Below are positions 17,303-24,223 of a stretch of DNA of 28,630 nucleotides, in pieces. Both the position numbers and the translations under genes were made by a program. Positions within the stretch are counted from its first letter, which is position 1; each line of letters starts with the position of its first letter. The notes beneath the pieces are model-generated. The model had not been told where the DNA came from and made no database searches. It saw only the letters and a list, made by a program, of their open reading frames with translations. Origin of the DNA: Paenibacillus sp. oral taxon 786 str. D14 (lineage in GTDB: Bacteria; Bacillota; Bacilli; Paenibacillales; Paenibacillaceae); NCBI RefSeq assembly GCF_000159955.1, contig NZ_GG695988.1, positions 52,493 to 81,122 on the forward strand, read 5' to 3'.

Positions 17303-18439
17303 TTAGTTCAATTCCGGCTTCGTCGGACCGATTACGTATACGGTGCGGCCCTTCTTGCGGCCGAATTTCTTAGCATCCTTCAGACTATCAAAATAGACGT
17401 CCATCTTATTTCCATCGATGGCTCCACCCGTATCCTCTGCCTTACGGAAGCCGACTCCTTCGATGTATACCCACCAACCAAGCGGAACGACGTCTTTATC
17501 AACGGCAATCGTTCTGCCTTCCGTCACGCGGGTACCCGAAGCCGTACGGGTGCCTATCCCGTCTTCTTCCGCCGAATACGCGGTTAACGTAACATTTTTC
17601 AGGATCTTTTTATATTTGAATGAGACGCCACCTTTGGTCGTCGTCCCGCTGATGTTCACCGTATTTCCCTTACGGCTTATGCTGGCCGACAGGACCTCGG
17701 TAGGTTTCTTCGTGCCGACTGCGATCACCTTCGGCTGAGGGTCCTTGGAGACCTCTTTGCCGAGCCAACGCTTCGCCACGAATTTTCCGTCTTCGTAAGT
17801 TTTCTCAATGTTGTGAATGACCAGACCTTCGGTACCTTCTTGAATGACCTTCGTGGTACCTTTTAGCAGCTTGTCGTCCGACGTTTTGACCACGCTAAAG
17901 GGCACAGTCTCCTTGCTCTGCACCGTTTGCTTGCTGACCCGAACGACCTTGACATTCAGGTTCTCGGTAACTTTACTGTCCAATGCCGGGGTCACCTTGT
18001 CGTCTTCATCCAAAGTGATGCCGAGCTCGGACAATACGCCCTCTACTTTGCTTTGCGTCGTGAAGTGGACTTTCGTGGTGCCGTCCGCGGTCACATTGAC
18101 CGGCTTGGCGCGTACTATGACAATGCGGTCACCGTTCTTCAGCGAGCTTTCCAGCGGGAGGGATACCGAATCCTTCGCACTGAGCTTAATCGATTGTTCC
18201 TCCAGCAGATGAGCTACACTGGATTGGGTTGTCTCCACTGACTGGACATTCCCGTCCACGATCAGGGATACTTCCTTCTGTGCCTGGCTATACAGCCAGA
18301 TTAGGATGATGATGATTCCCGCGATGGCCAGAACGCCGACGAGCGCTATCTGACGTAAATTCTCATGCTTCCATCGCATTGCGTAAGACATGCTGGATGA
18401 GCGTGATTCATGGGTCTCCTCTTTGCGGAAAATGCCCAT
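17303..18439 (-). CDS. yabE: YabE: G5 and 3D domain cell-wall hydrolase (Rpf-like)
   Basis: The 378-residue protein has a cytoplasmic N-terminus, one transmembrane segment at about 30-50, two ubiquitin-like DUF348 repeats (about 55-110 and 113-165), a G5 domain (about 168-245) and a C-terminal 3D domain (about 283-374). The 3D domain is a double-psi beta-barrel with the conserved aspartates in AVDKDVVPLG, KAEDTGG and NKMDVYF. Family members are muralytic enzymes related to the resuscitation-promoting factors. ATG 18439 follows AAGGAGG. A long leader with a cyclic-di-AMP riboswitch controls it, fitting the role of cyclic-di-AMP in wall homeostasis. In B. subtilis yabE is controlled instead by an antisense RNA; none is evident here. 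Confidence 0.96.
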   Translation of the reverse strand: MGIFRKEETHESRSSSMSYAMRWKHENLRQIALVGVLAIAGIIIILIWLYSQAQKEVSLIVDGNVQSVETTQSSVAHLLEEQSIKLSAKDSVSLPLESSLKNGDRIVIVRAKPVNVTADGTTKVHFTTQSKVEGVLSELGITLDEDDKVTPALDSKVTENLNVKVVRVSKQTVQSKETVPFSVVKTSDDKLLKGTTKVIQEGTEGLVIHNIEKTYEDGKFVAKRWLGKEVSKDPQPKVIAVGTKKPTEVLSASISRKGNTVNISGTTTKGGVSFKYKKILKNVTLTAYSAEEDGIGTRTASGTRVTEGRTIAVDKDVVPLGWWVYIEGVGFRKAEDTGGAIDGNKMDVYFDSLKDAKKFGRKKGRTVYVIGPTKPELN

Positions 18440-18533
18440 TTCTTCCGTCCTCCTTCATAGTCCCGCCGTCTAGGTCGATGCATGATAACGATTGACGCGA
18501 CTACAGTTACTTTTTACAAAACGCCTAAGGTAG

Positions 18534-18696
18534 TCAAAAAGTCATCTTTTGATCACGAAGCAGGTCAAGAAGTGAATTCAGCATCGAATCTTGAATTCAG
18601 CCGGGCCTTCCGTTGCTCACGTACCCCCATGTACGCTGCGCTACTCAGTCCCTAGCTTCATCCAACCTTCTCGGTGCTGAAAACCTGACTTTTTGA
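18534..18696. mobile_element. 163-bp MITE-like element with terminal inverted repeats, inside the yabE leader
   Basis: The ends are perfect 11-bp inverted repeats, TCAAAAAGTCA (18534-18544) and TGACTTTTTGA (18686-18696). No open frame of note lies inside. Internal features are two copies of TGAATTCAG (near 18572 and 18592) and a GTAC/GTAC hairpin near 18620-18635. The segment 18534-18598 has a diverged counterpart at 26709-26774 in the opposite orientation, which indicates a dispersed repeat family. No clear target-site duplication was found. It lies after the riboswitch terminator and before yabE, and so lengthens the leader. Confidence 0.7.
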
Positions 18697-18754
18697 ACAC
18701 TGATCTTAAATTTAATCCTAAGCGTTTTGCATCCTGATCCAGTCTCTCCTGCTT

Positions 18755-18788
18755 GTCGTCACCTCCTGTTTTCCAACAGTATGACGAC
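18755..18788 (-). other. Hairpin holding a strong Shine-Dalgarno sequence in the yabE leader
   Basis: GTCGTCA (18755-18761) pairs with TGACGAC (18782-18788), and CTGTT (18766-18770) pairs with AACAG (18775-18779) around loop TTCC. In the minus-strand RNA, AGGAGGTGA lies in the internal loop and lower stem. No ATG, GTG or TTG follows at normal spacing; the nearest is ATG about 27 bases on, opening a 4-codon frame (MQNA). It may be a relic of an earlier translation start or a leader-peptide signal. Confidence 0.6.
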
Positions 18789-18803
18789 CCTATTACTTTT
18801 ATT

Positions 18804-18856
18804 CAAAACAAAAGAAGCCGGGAGAAAGAGTTAGAGGAACTCCTTCGTGGCTTCTT
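18804..18856 (-). terminator. Riboswitch-associated intrinsic terminator
   Basis: AAGAAGCC (18812-18819) pairs with GGCTTCTT (18849-18856); part of the enclosed sequence can pair as well. On the minus strand the 3' arm runs into TTTTGTTTT. It begins about 43 bases after the aptamer. A CCTCT in its loop could pair with AGAGG just after the aptamer, which would be an antiterminator; that pairing is inferred. Confidence 0.85.
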
Positions 18857-18898
18857 GAATGTCTTGGGTGTAATAGCTGCACGAGTGACCTCTCTTAT

Positions 18899-19088
18899 TC
18901 GCTTACGAGGTTAGCTGTCGGGTTCGGGCGAAAGAGAGCCGCCCTTTCTCAGTACATTCGCTCATGGCGCAATGACCTTGAATTCACCCCATAGACCCTG
19001 GAAAGAAATCGAATACGAACGCATACAGGCTATCGCCAACTGCAATCCGTATTGGTTCCCCCGTTCTCCGTCATAGGAGATTCAGCGA
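18899..19088 (-). ncRNA. Cyclic-di-AMP riboswitch (ydaO-yuaA type)
   Basis: Read on the minus strand, the sequence has the hallmark blocks of this aptamer in order: GGGGGAACC near 19055, TGGGGTGAAT near 18985, CCCGAACCCGACAGCTAACC near 18918 and TCGTAAGCG at the end. The P1 helix is formed by TCGCT (complement of 19084-19088) and AGCGA (complement of 18899-18903). A promoter lies about 60 bases upstream and a terminator downstream. Riboswitches of this class turn genes off when cyclic-di-AMP is high and often precede wall hydrolases and potassium transporters, which fits yabE. Confidence 0.93.
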
Positions 19089-19148
19089 GACTGGTTCATG
19101 GAACCAAGCATCGTACGGTTCAAAACGAACCGAATCGATACTGAAAAG

Positions 19149-19178
19149 ATTCTATCCTGTTTCGATGCAGGTTGTAAA
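19149..19178 (-). promoter_or_regulatory. SigA-type promoter of the yabE riboswitch transcript
   Basis: On the minus strand TTTACA (19173-19178), 18 bases, TAGAAT (19149-19154). It is the best -35/-10 pair upstream of the aptamer and would start the RNA near 19142. Confidence 0.65.
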
Positions 19179-19294
19179 GGACGAATCAACCACGTTTTTT
19201 TAAAAAAATGGTTAAAAAAATGTAATGACCTTGTTTTTGAGGGTTAAAAAGCATTAATCTTTCCGAAATCCTCTTTATTTCATCCGTTTTGCTC

Positions 19295-20068
19295 TCAAAT
19301 ACTCGGGATTCCAAATCGTTCCAATGCGTTTCGGGTGGTAATTTCCGCGATTTCCTCAAAAGTGACCCCTTTGAGCTCGGCTGCCATTTCTGCAACCAAG
19401 CGGACATGAGCGGACTCATTCCGTTTACCACGATATGGATGCGGCGTTAAATAAGGGGAATCCGTTTCGATCAGCAATCGATCCATCGGCGTCTTGGCCA
19501 ACACTTCTTTTGGCTGTTTTGCATTTTTAAACGTAATCGGCCCGCCAAACGACAAATGAAATCCCAAATCTAGACACATTTTGGCAATTTCCCAACTGCC
19601 GGAGAAAGAGTGCATCACGCCTCCAACTTCATTGGCTTTCTCTTCCCGAAGGATGCGTACCACGTCTTCGTGAGCGTCCCGATTATGAATGGAAATCGGC
19701 ATGCCCAAGCTGCGAGCCAGTCCAATTTGCTCACGAAAAACCTTATGTTGAACGTCCTTAGGTGACGTATCCCAATAATAATCCAGCCCAATTTCTCCGA
19801 TGGCGACGACCTTCTCATGCTTGCACAATTCTGCAATCCAGTCCAAATCGCCCTCTTGCATTGTAATCGCGTCTTGCGGATGCCAGCCGACAGCGGCATA
19901 AATGAAGTCATACGTCTCTGCCAACTTCATGGTCGAAGGGATCGTCTCGCGGTTAAATCCGATGTTAATCATCCGCGTAACCCCTTGTTCCACGGCGCGC
20001 GCGATCACTTCCTCGCGGTCCTCGTCAAATTGGGGAGCATCCAAATGCGTATGCGTATCAAATAACAT
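19295..20068 (-). CDS. yabD: TatD-family metal-dependent deoxyribonuclease (YabD)
   Basis: The 257-residue TIM-barrel hydrolase has the metal-binding HxH near the N-terminus (FDTHTHLDA, His6 and His8), GEIGLDYYWD, IHNRDAHEDV, MHSFSGSW and the late ETDSPYLTPHPYRGKRNE. TatD proteins are 3'-5' exonucleases on DNA with reported roles in repair; the exact role of YabD is not settled. ATG 20068 is chosen from family alignment (MLFDTH) with AGGAGG 12 bases upstream. An ATG at 20080 is in frame but touches that site. It starts within 20 bases of the upstream HD-domain gene stop, so they are probably one operon. metS, its B. subtilis neighbour, is not here. Confidence 0.95.
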   Translation of the reverse strand: MLFDTHTHLDAPQFDEDREEVIARAVEQGVTRMINIGFNRETIPSTMKLAETYDFIYAAVGWHPQDAITMQEGDLDWIAELCKHEKVVAIGEIGLDYYWDTSPKDVQHKVFREQIGLARSLGMPISIHNRDAHEDVVRILREEKANEVGGVMHSFSGSWEIAKMCLDLGFHLSFGGPITFKNAKQPKEVLAKTPMDRLLIETDSPYLTPHPYRGKRNESAHVRLVAEMAAELKGVTFEEIAEITTRNALERFGIPSI

Positions 20069-20084
20069 AAACCTTGTCATCCTC

Positions 20085-21374
20085 CTAATTCCGTTGCTCG
20101 AAAATGCGGGCTACCGGGCGGGGCAGCCGATCTATCACAGCACACAATTTATTATCCGGATAGTACAAATGCGTCTTCCCTCGGTGCAAGCCGCTGATCG
20201 ACCGCACGATATCCGATACTTCTGAAATTTCCCGGAGCCGTTCCTGCCGGTCCAACAGCAAAATTTGCTTCTGTCGAACCCCATCGTCCGGACGGAACAC
20301 ATCATACGGCAGATCGGTCGGAAAATCAATTTCCATGTCGTATTCAGGTTGTAGGCCCACTTGTCTAAAAGCGTTCCGAATCTCCTCCAGCATTTCCAGT
20401 TCCGGCGTGTCCAATTCTACATATTTATACAATTTGCGATTTAAAAACCGGGAACATAAATCGCTTAATCGCTCATCCTTTTCCCGCGTCCACTGCATGA
20501 AAGCCGTTTGCATCAACGCTTCGTCCAGCTGCAAATAATCGGCAACGCCGATATCCCCTTGAAATAAAAATGGCAGCGGATGCGGCAAGAAGTTAAAGGA
20601 ATGCCCGCTCCGGTATAATTCCTTCGCCCGTCGCAAAATTTGCCGGAGAATGATCTCCGAGCTCCGCGTCACCGGGTGGAAATAGACCTGCCAATACATC
20701 TGATACCGCGACATCAAATAGTCTTCCACCGCATGCATCCCCGATTCTTTGACAACAACCCGCCCTTGAAAAGGTCGAAGCATCCGCAGAATTCGGTCCA
20801 TGTCAATCGTCCCGTAGTTTACGCCGGTAAAATAAGCATCTCGCAGCAAATAATCCATCCGATCCGCATCCAGCGGGCTAGAGACCAAGTTCACCACAAT
20901 CGGATTTTCGTAATCCTTCCGGATCACCGCAGCCACCTTGTCCGGAAAATCCGGAGAAATCTCGCGCAGGACGTTCCCCACCTCGGTTTCCCCCAAGAGG
21001 ATTTTGCAGGTCCAATCCTCATGATGCATTTGAAAAGCTTCTTCTATAGAATGGGAAAACGGACCATGCCCCAGGTCATGCAGCAGCGCCGCACACAAAG
21101 CTACCAATTTCTCACTGCGGGGCCAATCGGTGTAGCCGCTTCGTTCAAACTGCGAAATAATCCGCCGCGTAATCTCGTAAACGCCAAGCGAATGGGAAAA
21201 ACGGCTATGCTCGGCGCCATGAAAGGTCAAATACGATGTTCCAAGCTGACGAATCCGGCGAAGCCGCTGGAATTCCGGCGTATTAATGAGCGACCAGATC
21301 ACTTCGTCCTGTACATGAATATAATTATGTACGGGGTCTTTGAACACTTTTTCTTCGCTAAGCCGACGATGCAT
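20085..21374 (-). CDS. HD-domain phosphohydrolase (YwfO-like dNTP triphosphohydrolase family)
   Basis: The 429-residue product has the metal site of HD hydrolases: a His in HSRFSHSLG (about 57-64), the HD pair in LLHDLGHGPFSHS (His99, Asp100) and a distal Asp in LDADRMDYLLRD. Its N-terminus (EEKVFKDPVHNYIHV, EFQRLRRIRQLGTSYLTFHGAEHSRF) is like B. subtilis YwfO, for which dNTP hydrolysis has been reported. The substrate here is inferred. ATG 21374 follows AAGGAG with nine bases of spacing; the frame is open to 21473. It is divergent from abrB, shares with it a region containing three Spo0A-box cores, and precedes tatD closely. In B. subtilis ywfO lies elsewhere. Confidence 0.92.
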   Translation of the reverse strand: MHRRLSEEKVFKDPVHNYIHVQDEVIWSLINTPEFQRLRRIRQLGTSYLTFHGAEHSRFSHSLGVYEITRRIISQFERSGYTDWPRSEKLVALCAALLHDLGHGPFSHSIEEAFQMHHEDWTCKILLGETEVGNVLREISPDFPDKVAAVIRKDYENPIVVNLVSSPLDADRMDYLLRDAYFTGVNYGTIDMDRILRMLRPFQGRVVVKESGMHAVEDYLMSRYQMYWQVYFHPVTRSSEIILRQILRRAKELYRSGHSFNFLPHPLPFLFQGDIGVADYLQLDEALMQTAFMQWTREKDERLSDLCSRFLNRKLYKYVELDTPELEMLEEIRNAFRQVGLQPEYDMEIDFPTDLPYDVFRPDDGVRQKQILLLDRQERLREISEVSDIVRSISGLHRGKTHLYYPDNKLCAVIDRLPRPVARIFEQRN

Positions 21375-21432
21375 GAACCAACACTCCTTTTTCATAAAAT
21401 TTGGCGGGTCACCGTGTGGAGACGACAAGATA

Positions 21433-21482
21433 TGTCGAATTGTGTCGTAAAATGACCGGATGACGATTTCCAAAATGTCGAA
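21433..21482 (+). promoter_or_regulatory. Two Spo0A-box cores upstream of the HD-domain gene
   Basis: TGTCGAA occurs at 21433-21439 and 21476-21482, both on the plus strand. The second directly abuts the minus-strand TATAAT proposed as the HD-gene -10. Spo0A control of this gene is an inference. Confidence 0.5.
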
Positions 21483-21578
21483 TTATAGATCATTGTGAAC
21501 TTGCTAGATTCCGTAAAGGTTCTCGGAGTTGTGTATCCGAATTTTTTAGAAATAATGTTGAACTATACCATAAATAGG

Positions 21579-21607
21579 TTGACTAATCTGGCAATGGTTG
21601 GTATTAT
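21579..21607 (+). promoter_or_regulatory. SigA promoter of abrB
   Basis: TTGACT (21579-21584), 17 bases, TATTAT (21602-21607). Transcription would start near 21614, about 65 bases before the abrB start codon, with the Spo0A box just downstream. Confidence 0.85.
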
Positions 21608-21630
21608 AAAAATCAGAAAAGATAGAATGA

Positions 21631-21647
21631 TGTCGAATAATGACAAT
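21631..21647 (+). promoter_or_regulatory. Spo0A operator of abrB
   Basis: TGTCGAATAATGACAAT has two 0A boxes in tandem, TGTCGAA and TGACAAT. It is almost identical to the operator within the B. subtilis abrB transcribed region, through which Spo0A represses abrB. Its place, about 17-33 bases after the predicted start of transcription, is also similar. Confidence 0.85.
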
Positions 21648-21678
21648 TCCAAATTATAGCGAGAGGGGCAATCATCCT

Positions 21679-21933
21679 ATGATGAAATCCACAGGTATTG
21701 TAAGAAAAGTAGACGAATTAGGCCGTGTTGTCATTCCAATTGAATTGCGCCGCACTCTGGGGATCGGAGAAAAAGATGCGCTCGAAATTTATGTAGACGG
21801 TGAACGGATTATGCTCAAGAAATATGAGCCTGCTTGCATCTTCTGCGGTAATGCGGAGAACGTAACTTACTTTAAAGGCAAAATTGTTTGCCATGAATGC
21901 ATTACGGAGCTTCCGACCCCTGTGACAAATTAA
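21679..21933 (+). CDS. abrB: Transition-state regulator AbrB, with a four-cysteine C-terminus
   Basis: The first 50 of 84 residues are nearly identical to the DNA-binding domain of B. subtilis AbrB (MKSTGIVRKVDELGRVVIP, IELRRTLGI, KDALEIYVD). AbrB represses post-exponential genes in growth. The C-terminus is different from B. subtilis AbrB: a short domain with CIFC (53-56) and CHEC (71-74), likely a zinc knuckle. ATG 21679 follows GAGAGGGG; a second ATG is next to it. It is the only plus-strand gene in the window, has a SigA promoter and a Spo0A operator, and is followed by a terminator. AbrB itself would be expected to act on the spoVG region in this window. Confidence 0.95.
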   Translation: MMKSTGIVRKVDELGRVVIPIELRRTLGIGEKDALEIYVDGERIMLKKYEPACIFCGNAENVTYFKGKIVCHECITELPTPVTN

Positions 21934-21997
21934 GAAATATAGTATATAATAGATTTACTGAAACTGTTAATTCTAACCTTTTTCATATCTCCTTGGC

Positions 21998-22040
21998 GCC
22001 TTCCTAGGCTTGAACCCGGCTTAGCGAAGGCCCCTTTTTT
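21998..22040 (+). terminator. Intrinsic terminator after abrB
   Basis: GCCTTC (21998-22003) pairs with GAAGGC (22026-22031), with weaker pairing inside, followed by CCC and six T (22035-22040). It lies in the convergent abrB/rsmI interval. Confidence 0.75.
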
Positions 22041-22083
22041 GGCCGAATTGGATAATATTTCATGATTTCGGAGAGAAGTGGGG

Positions 22084-22983
22084 CTACAATAATTGATTGT
22101 AGATATCCCGCTTTGCAACCCCCCGGTCGGCCGCAGTTTTTTTCATGGCTTCCTTCCGCGACAGCCCTTCTTCCGTTTCGTAATGCCGGACATGCTCCTC
22201 CACAGTTAGCGCTTGCCACCAGGCATCCCGCTTCTCCTTCACTTGGTCGGGATGTGCCCCTTCCACAACGAGGCAATATTCACCCAGCGGCGGATGCTCC
22301 TGCAGCCAAGCCAGGCAATCGTGAATCGTCCCCCGAGCCATTTCCTCATAACGCTTGGTTAATTCTCTCGCCAATACGATTCGCCGATCTCCCCAAACCT
22401 CGAGAAGGGACTCCAGCGTTTTGATCAATCGATGCGGCGATTCGTACAGCAACATCGTTCCCTCTTGATCCTCCAACGACTTCAACAACCGTTCCCGCTC
22501 TTTATGATCTCTTGGCAAAAATCCAAGGAACGTAAATCGATCCGTTGGCAAACCGGAAACGATGAGCGCCGATAATGCAGCATTCGCTCCCGGCACCGGA
22601 ACGACTGCGATACCCGCCTCTAGCGCCAGCTTCACGAGATCACTTCCGGGGTCGGAAATCGCCGGCAGACCGGCATCGCTGACTAGCGCTAAATTTTTTC
22701 CTTCTATTATAAAGCGGATCAATTCTGGGCCACTGGCGGCCTTATTATGTTCGTGATAACTCAGCAATTTACCTGGAGAGATGTCGAAATGCGTTAACAG
22801 CTTGCGCGTCTGCCGCGTATCCTCCGCCGCGATAATGTCCACCTCTTGCAAGGTGCGCACGGCCCGGTAGGTCATATCCTCCAAATTCCCGATAGGCGTG
22901 CCAACCAGGAACAACTTGCCGTTTCCTGCTGGGGTGGTGTCCCTCGCAGCATTTTCAAAGCTCTTCTGTACTTGAACGTTCAT
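22084..22983 (-). CDS. rsmI: 16S rRNA 2'-O-ribose C1402 methyltransferase RsmI
   Basis: The 299-residue tetrapyrrole-methylase-fold enzyme has the SAM-site LFLVGTPIGNLEDMTYRA (24-41), AAEDTRQTRKLL, the SDAGLPAISDPG motif near 102, PVPGANA and YESPHRL. It methylates C1402 of 16S rRNA in the decoding centre. ATG 22983 overlaps the yabB stop by four bases (ATGA), so the two methyltransferase genes are translationally coupled. In B. subtilis yazA (GIY-YIG) lies between them; it is absent here. The C-terminal RKEAMKKTAADRGVAKRDIYNQL is typical. No terminator was recognised at its 3' end. Confidence 0.97.
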   Translation of the reverse strand: MNVQVQKSFENAARDTTPAGNGKLFLVGTPIGNLEDMTYRAVRTLQEVDIIAAEDTRQTRKLLTHFDISPGKLLSYHEHNKAASGPELIRFIIEGKNLALVSDAGLPAISDPGSDLVKLALEAGIAVVPVPGANAALSALIVSGLPTDRFTFLGFLPRDHKERERLLKSLEDQEGTMLLYESPHRLIKTLESLLEVWGDRRIVLARELTKRYEEMARGTIHDCLAWLQEHPPLGEYCLVVEGAHPDQVKEKRDAWWQALTVEEHVRHYETEEGLSRKEAMKKTAADRGVAKRDIYNQLL

Positions 22984-23735
22984 GCTCTACCCTCTTTTGG
23001 CCCGTAATAGATATTCATGATTTCTTCGCAGTATTCCCCGTTTTCATTATATACGATCAATGGCGGCAGTACCCGCACATCCGGCTTGCCGTCCCGCAGC
23101 GCCTCGATCAGCACCATGTTCGCTTCCGCTCCCGCTCTTGGATGCACAAACCGGATCACCTTCGGCTCTAGTCGATATTGGCGCAGCAACGTCATAATTT
23201 CCCCTAATCGCTGCGGTCTGTGAACCATCGACACCTTGCCTCCGGGCCGAACCAGCCGCATCGACGCAGCCGCCACTTCCTCCAAACTGCAGTGAATTTC
23301 ATGCCGGGCGATCGCCTGATACGTATTCAGCTTCGCCTCGCCGCTCGTCACCGGCATATACGGCGGGTTCACCGTAATGGCATCATACACCCCATGGCCC
23401 GTCACCCTCACCAGCTCGCGTAAATCTCCTTCACGAATTTCGATCCGGTGCGTCAGCCCGTTCATCTCCACACTGCGGCGAGCCATATCTGCAAGCCGCG
23501 GCTGGATCTCGATCCCTTCGATCTTCGCCTCCGTCCGGGTGGAGAGCAGCAAGGGGATCACCCCATTGCCGGTGCATAAATCGAGTATTTTGCCGTACTT
23601 GGGCACTGGTGCAAACCGGGCCAGCAACACGGCATCCATCGAGAAGCTAAACACTTCGTCGCTCTGGATGATATGTAAATCATGGGTCAGCAGGTCGTCT
23701 ATCCGCTCCTGCTCATAAATTGGTACATGGTTCAT
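22980..23735 (-). CDS. yabB: tRNA1(Val) adenine-N6 methyltransferase family protein YabB
   Basis: The 251-residue class I methyltransferase has SAM motif I LDLCTGNGVIPLLL (51-64), an acidic GIEIQ after it, and the catalytic NPPY at 123-126 typical of N6-adenine methylation. The family includes TrmN6, which modifies A37 of tRNA1(Val); the target in this organism is inferred. The start at 23735 is the first in-frame ATG, with AAGGATGG rather far upstream. yabA precedes it, separated by a terminator; rsmI overlaps its end. Confidence 0.92.
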   Translation of the reverse strand: MNHVPIYEQERIDDLLTHDLHIIQSDEVFSFSMDAVLLARFAPVPKYGKILDLCTGNGVIPLLLSTRTEAKIEGIEIQPRLADMARRSVEMNGLTHRIEIREGDLRELVRVTGHGVYDAITVNPPYMPVTSGEAKLNTYQAIARHEIHCSLEEVAAASMRLVRPGGKVSMVHRPQRLGEIMTLLRQYRLEPKVIRFVHPRAGAEANMVLIEALRDGKPDVRVLPPLIVYNENGEYCEEIMNIYYGPKEGRA

Positions 23736-23770
23736 CGACTCGGATACCCATCCTTTTTCAGCCTAAATTT

Positions 23771-23800
23771 AAAAAAAACCGCAGGGACACCCCCACGGTT
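23771..23800 (-). terminator. Intrinsic terminator after yabA
   Basis: AACCG (23777-23781) pairs with CGGTT (23796-23800), with GGG/CCC inside, followed on the minus strand by at least eight T (complement of 23771-23778). It splits yabA from yabB. Confidence 0.88.
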
Positions 23801-23802
23801 CA

Positions 23803-24174
23803 TCATTTATTCAAAAACGACAAGCAGAACAGGCAGTCACCTTCGGTGCGCAGATGCCCGTAATAAACGTTGCAAATATGAAAGCCCTCATGATAAAGAC
23901 GCGCTAAGTTATCGTAGCCTTCACCGACGACATCGATCGCTTCTTTGCCAGCCGGAACCGGACTATCGGTTCTGACCGACGCCGGCATGGGCAGCGGTCC
24001 CTCGGTGCTCTCCCGCTTTAATATTTTGCGCAGCTGTTCATTCTCGAGGCGAAGCCGCTGGTTCTCTTCCACCAGCTTCTTGACCTCCAACATGAGGCTG
24101 CTCAAATCGCCGTGTACTTTTCCCATTTGCGTTTCCAGCGCCTGCATATTTGTGAAAATGTCCTTGTTCTCCAA
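23803..24174 (-). CDS. yabA: Replication initiation control protein YabA
   Basis: YabA binds DnaA and the DnaN clamp and limits new rounds of initiation in B. subtilis. The 123-residue product has an N-terminal leucine-zipper coiled coil (about 5-55), a variable linker, and the conserved zinc-binding C-terminus [19 protein letters not shown], with His99, Cys101, Cys114 and Cys117 as the likely ligands. The start is TTG at 24174, fixed by the family N-terminus (MDKKELF-like); its ribosome site GGGGTGG is moderate. It follows ricT by about 50 bases and ends at a strong terminator. Confidence 0.95.
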   Translation of the reverse strand: MENKDIFTNMQALETQMGKVHGDLSSLMLEVKKLVEENQRLRLENEQLRKILKRESTEGPLPMPASVRTDSPVPAGKEAIDVVGEGYDNLARLYHEGFHICNVYYGHLRTEGDCLFCLSFLNK

Positions 24175-24223
24175 GTTCCCACCCCAGAGTCTTCTCTAGA
24201 ATCTATCTTGAAAAAGATCTTCT

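Larger units (their letters stand above)
18440..19294 (-). other. 855-base regulatory leader region of yabE
   Basis: No gene was found between tatD and yabE. Read on the minus strand this region holds a SigA promoter (19149-19178), the ydaO-type aptamer (18899-19088), a terminator (18804-18856), a hairpin holding an AGGAGGTGA (18755-18788), a 163-bp terminal-inverted-repeat element (18534-18696) and the yabE ribosome site. The implied untranslated leader is about 700 bases. Between tatD and the promoter (19179-19294) the sequence is AT-rich with homopolymer runs near 19193-19220 and no convincing tatD terminator. Confidence 0.85.
21375..21678. other. Divergent control region between the HD-domain gene and abrB
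   Basis: These 304 bases hold no gene. They carry the abrB SigA promoter (21579-21607), three TGTCGAA Spo0A-box cores (21433, 21476, 21631) and, on the minus strand, a TATAAT near 21483-21488 that could be the -10 of the HD-domain gene; no good -35 was found for it. Confidence 0.7.

Noticed and set aside
19186..19431. 81-codon minus-strand frame overlapping the end of tatD and its downstream AT-rich region
   Set aside because: It lies in another frame over the conserved tatD 3' end and has no ribosome site or similarity.
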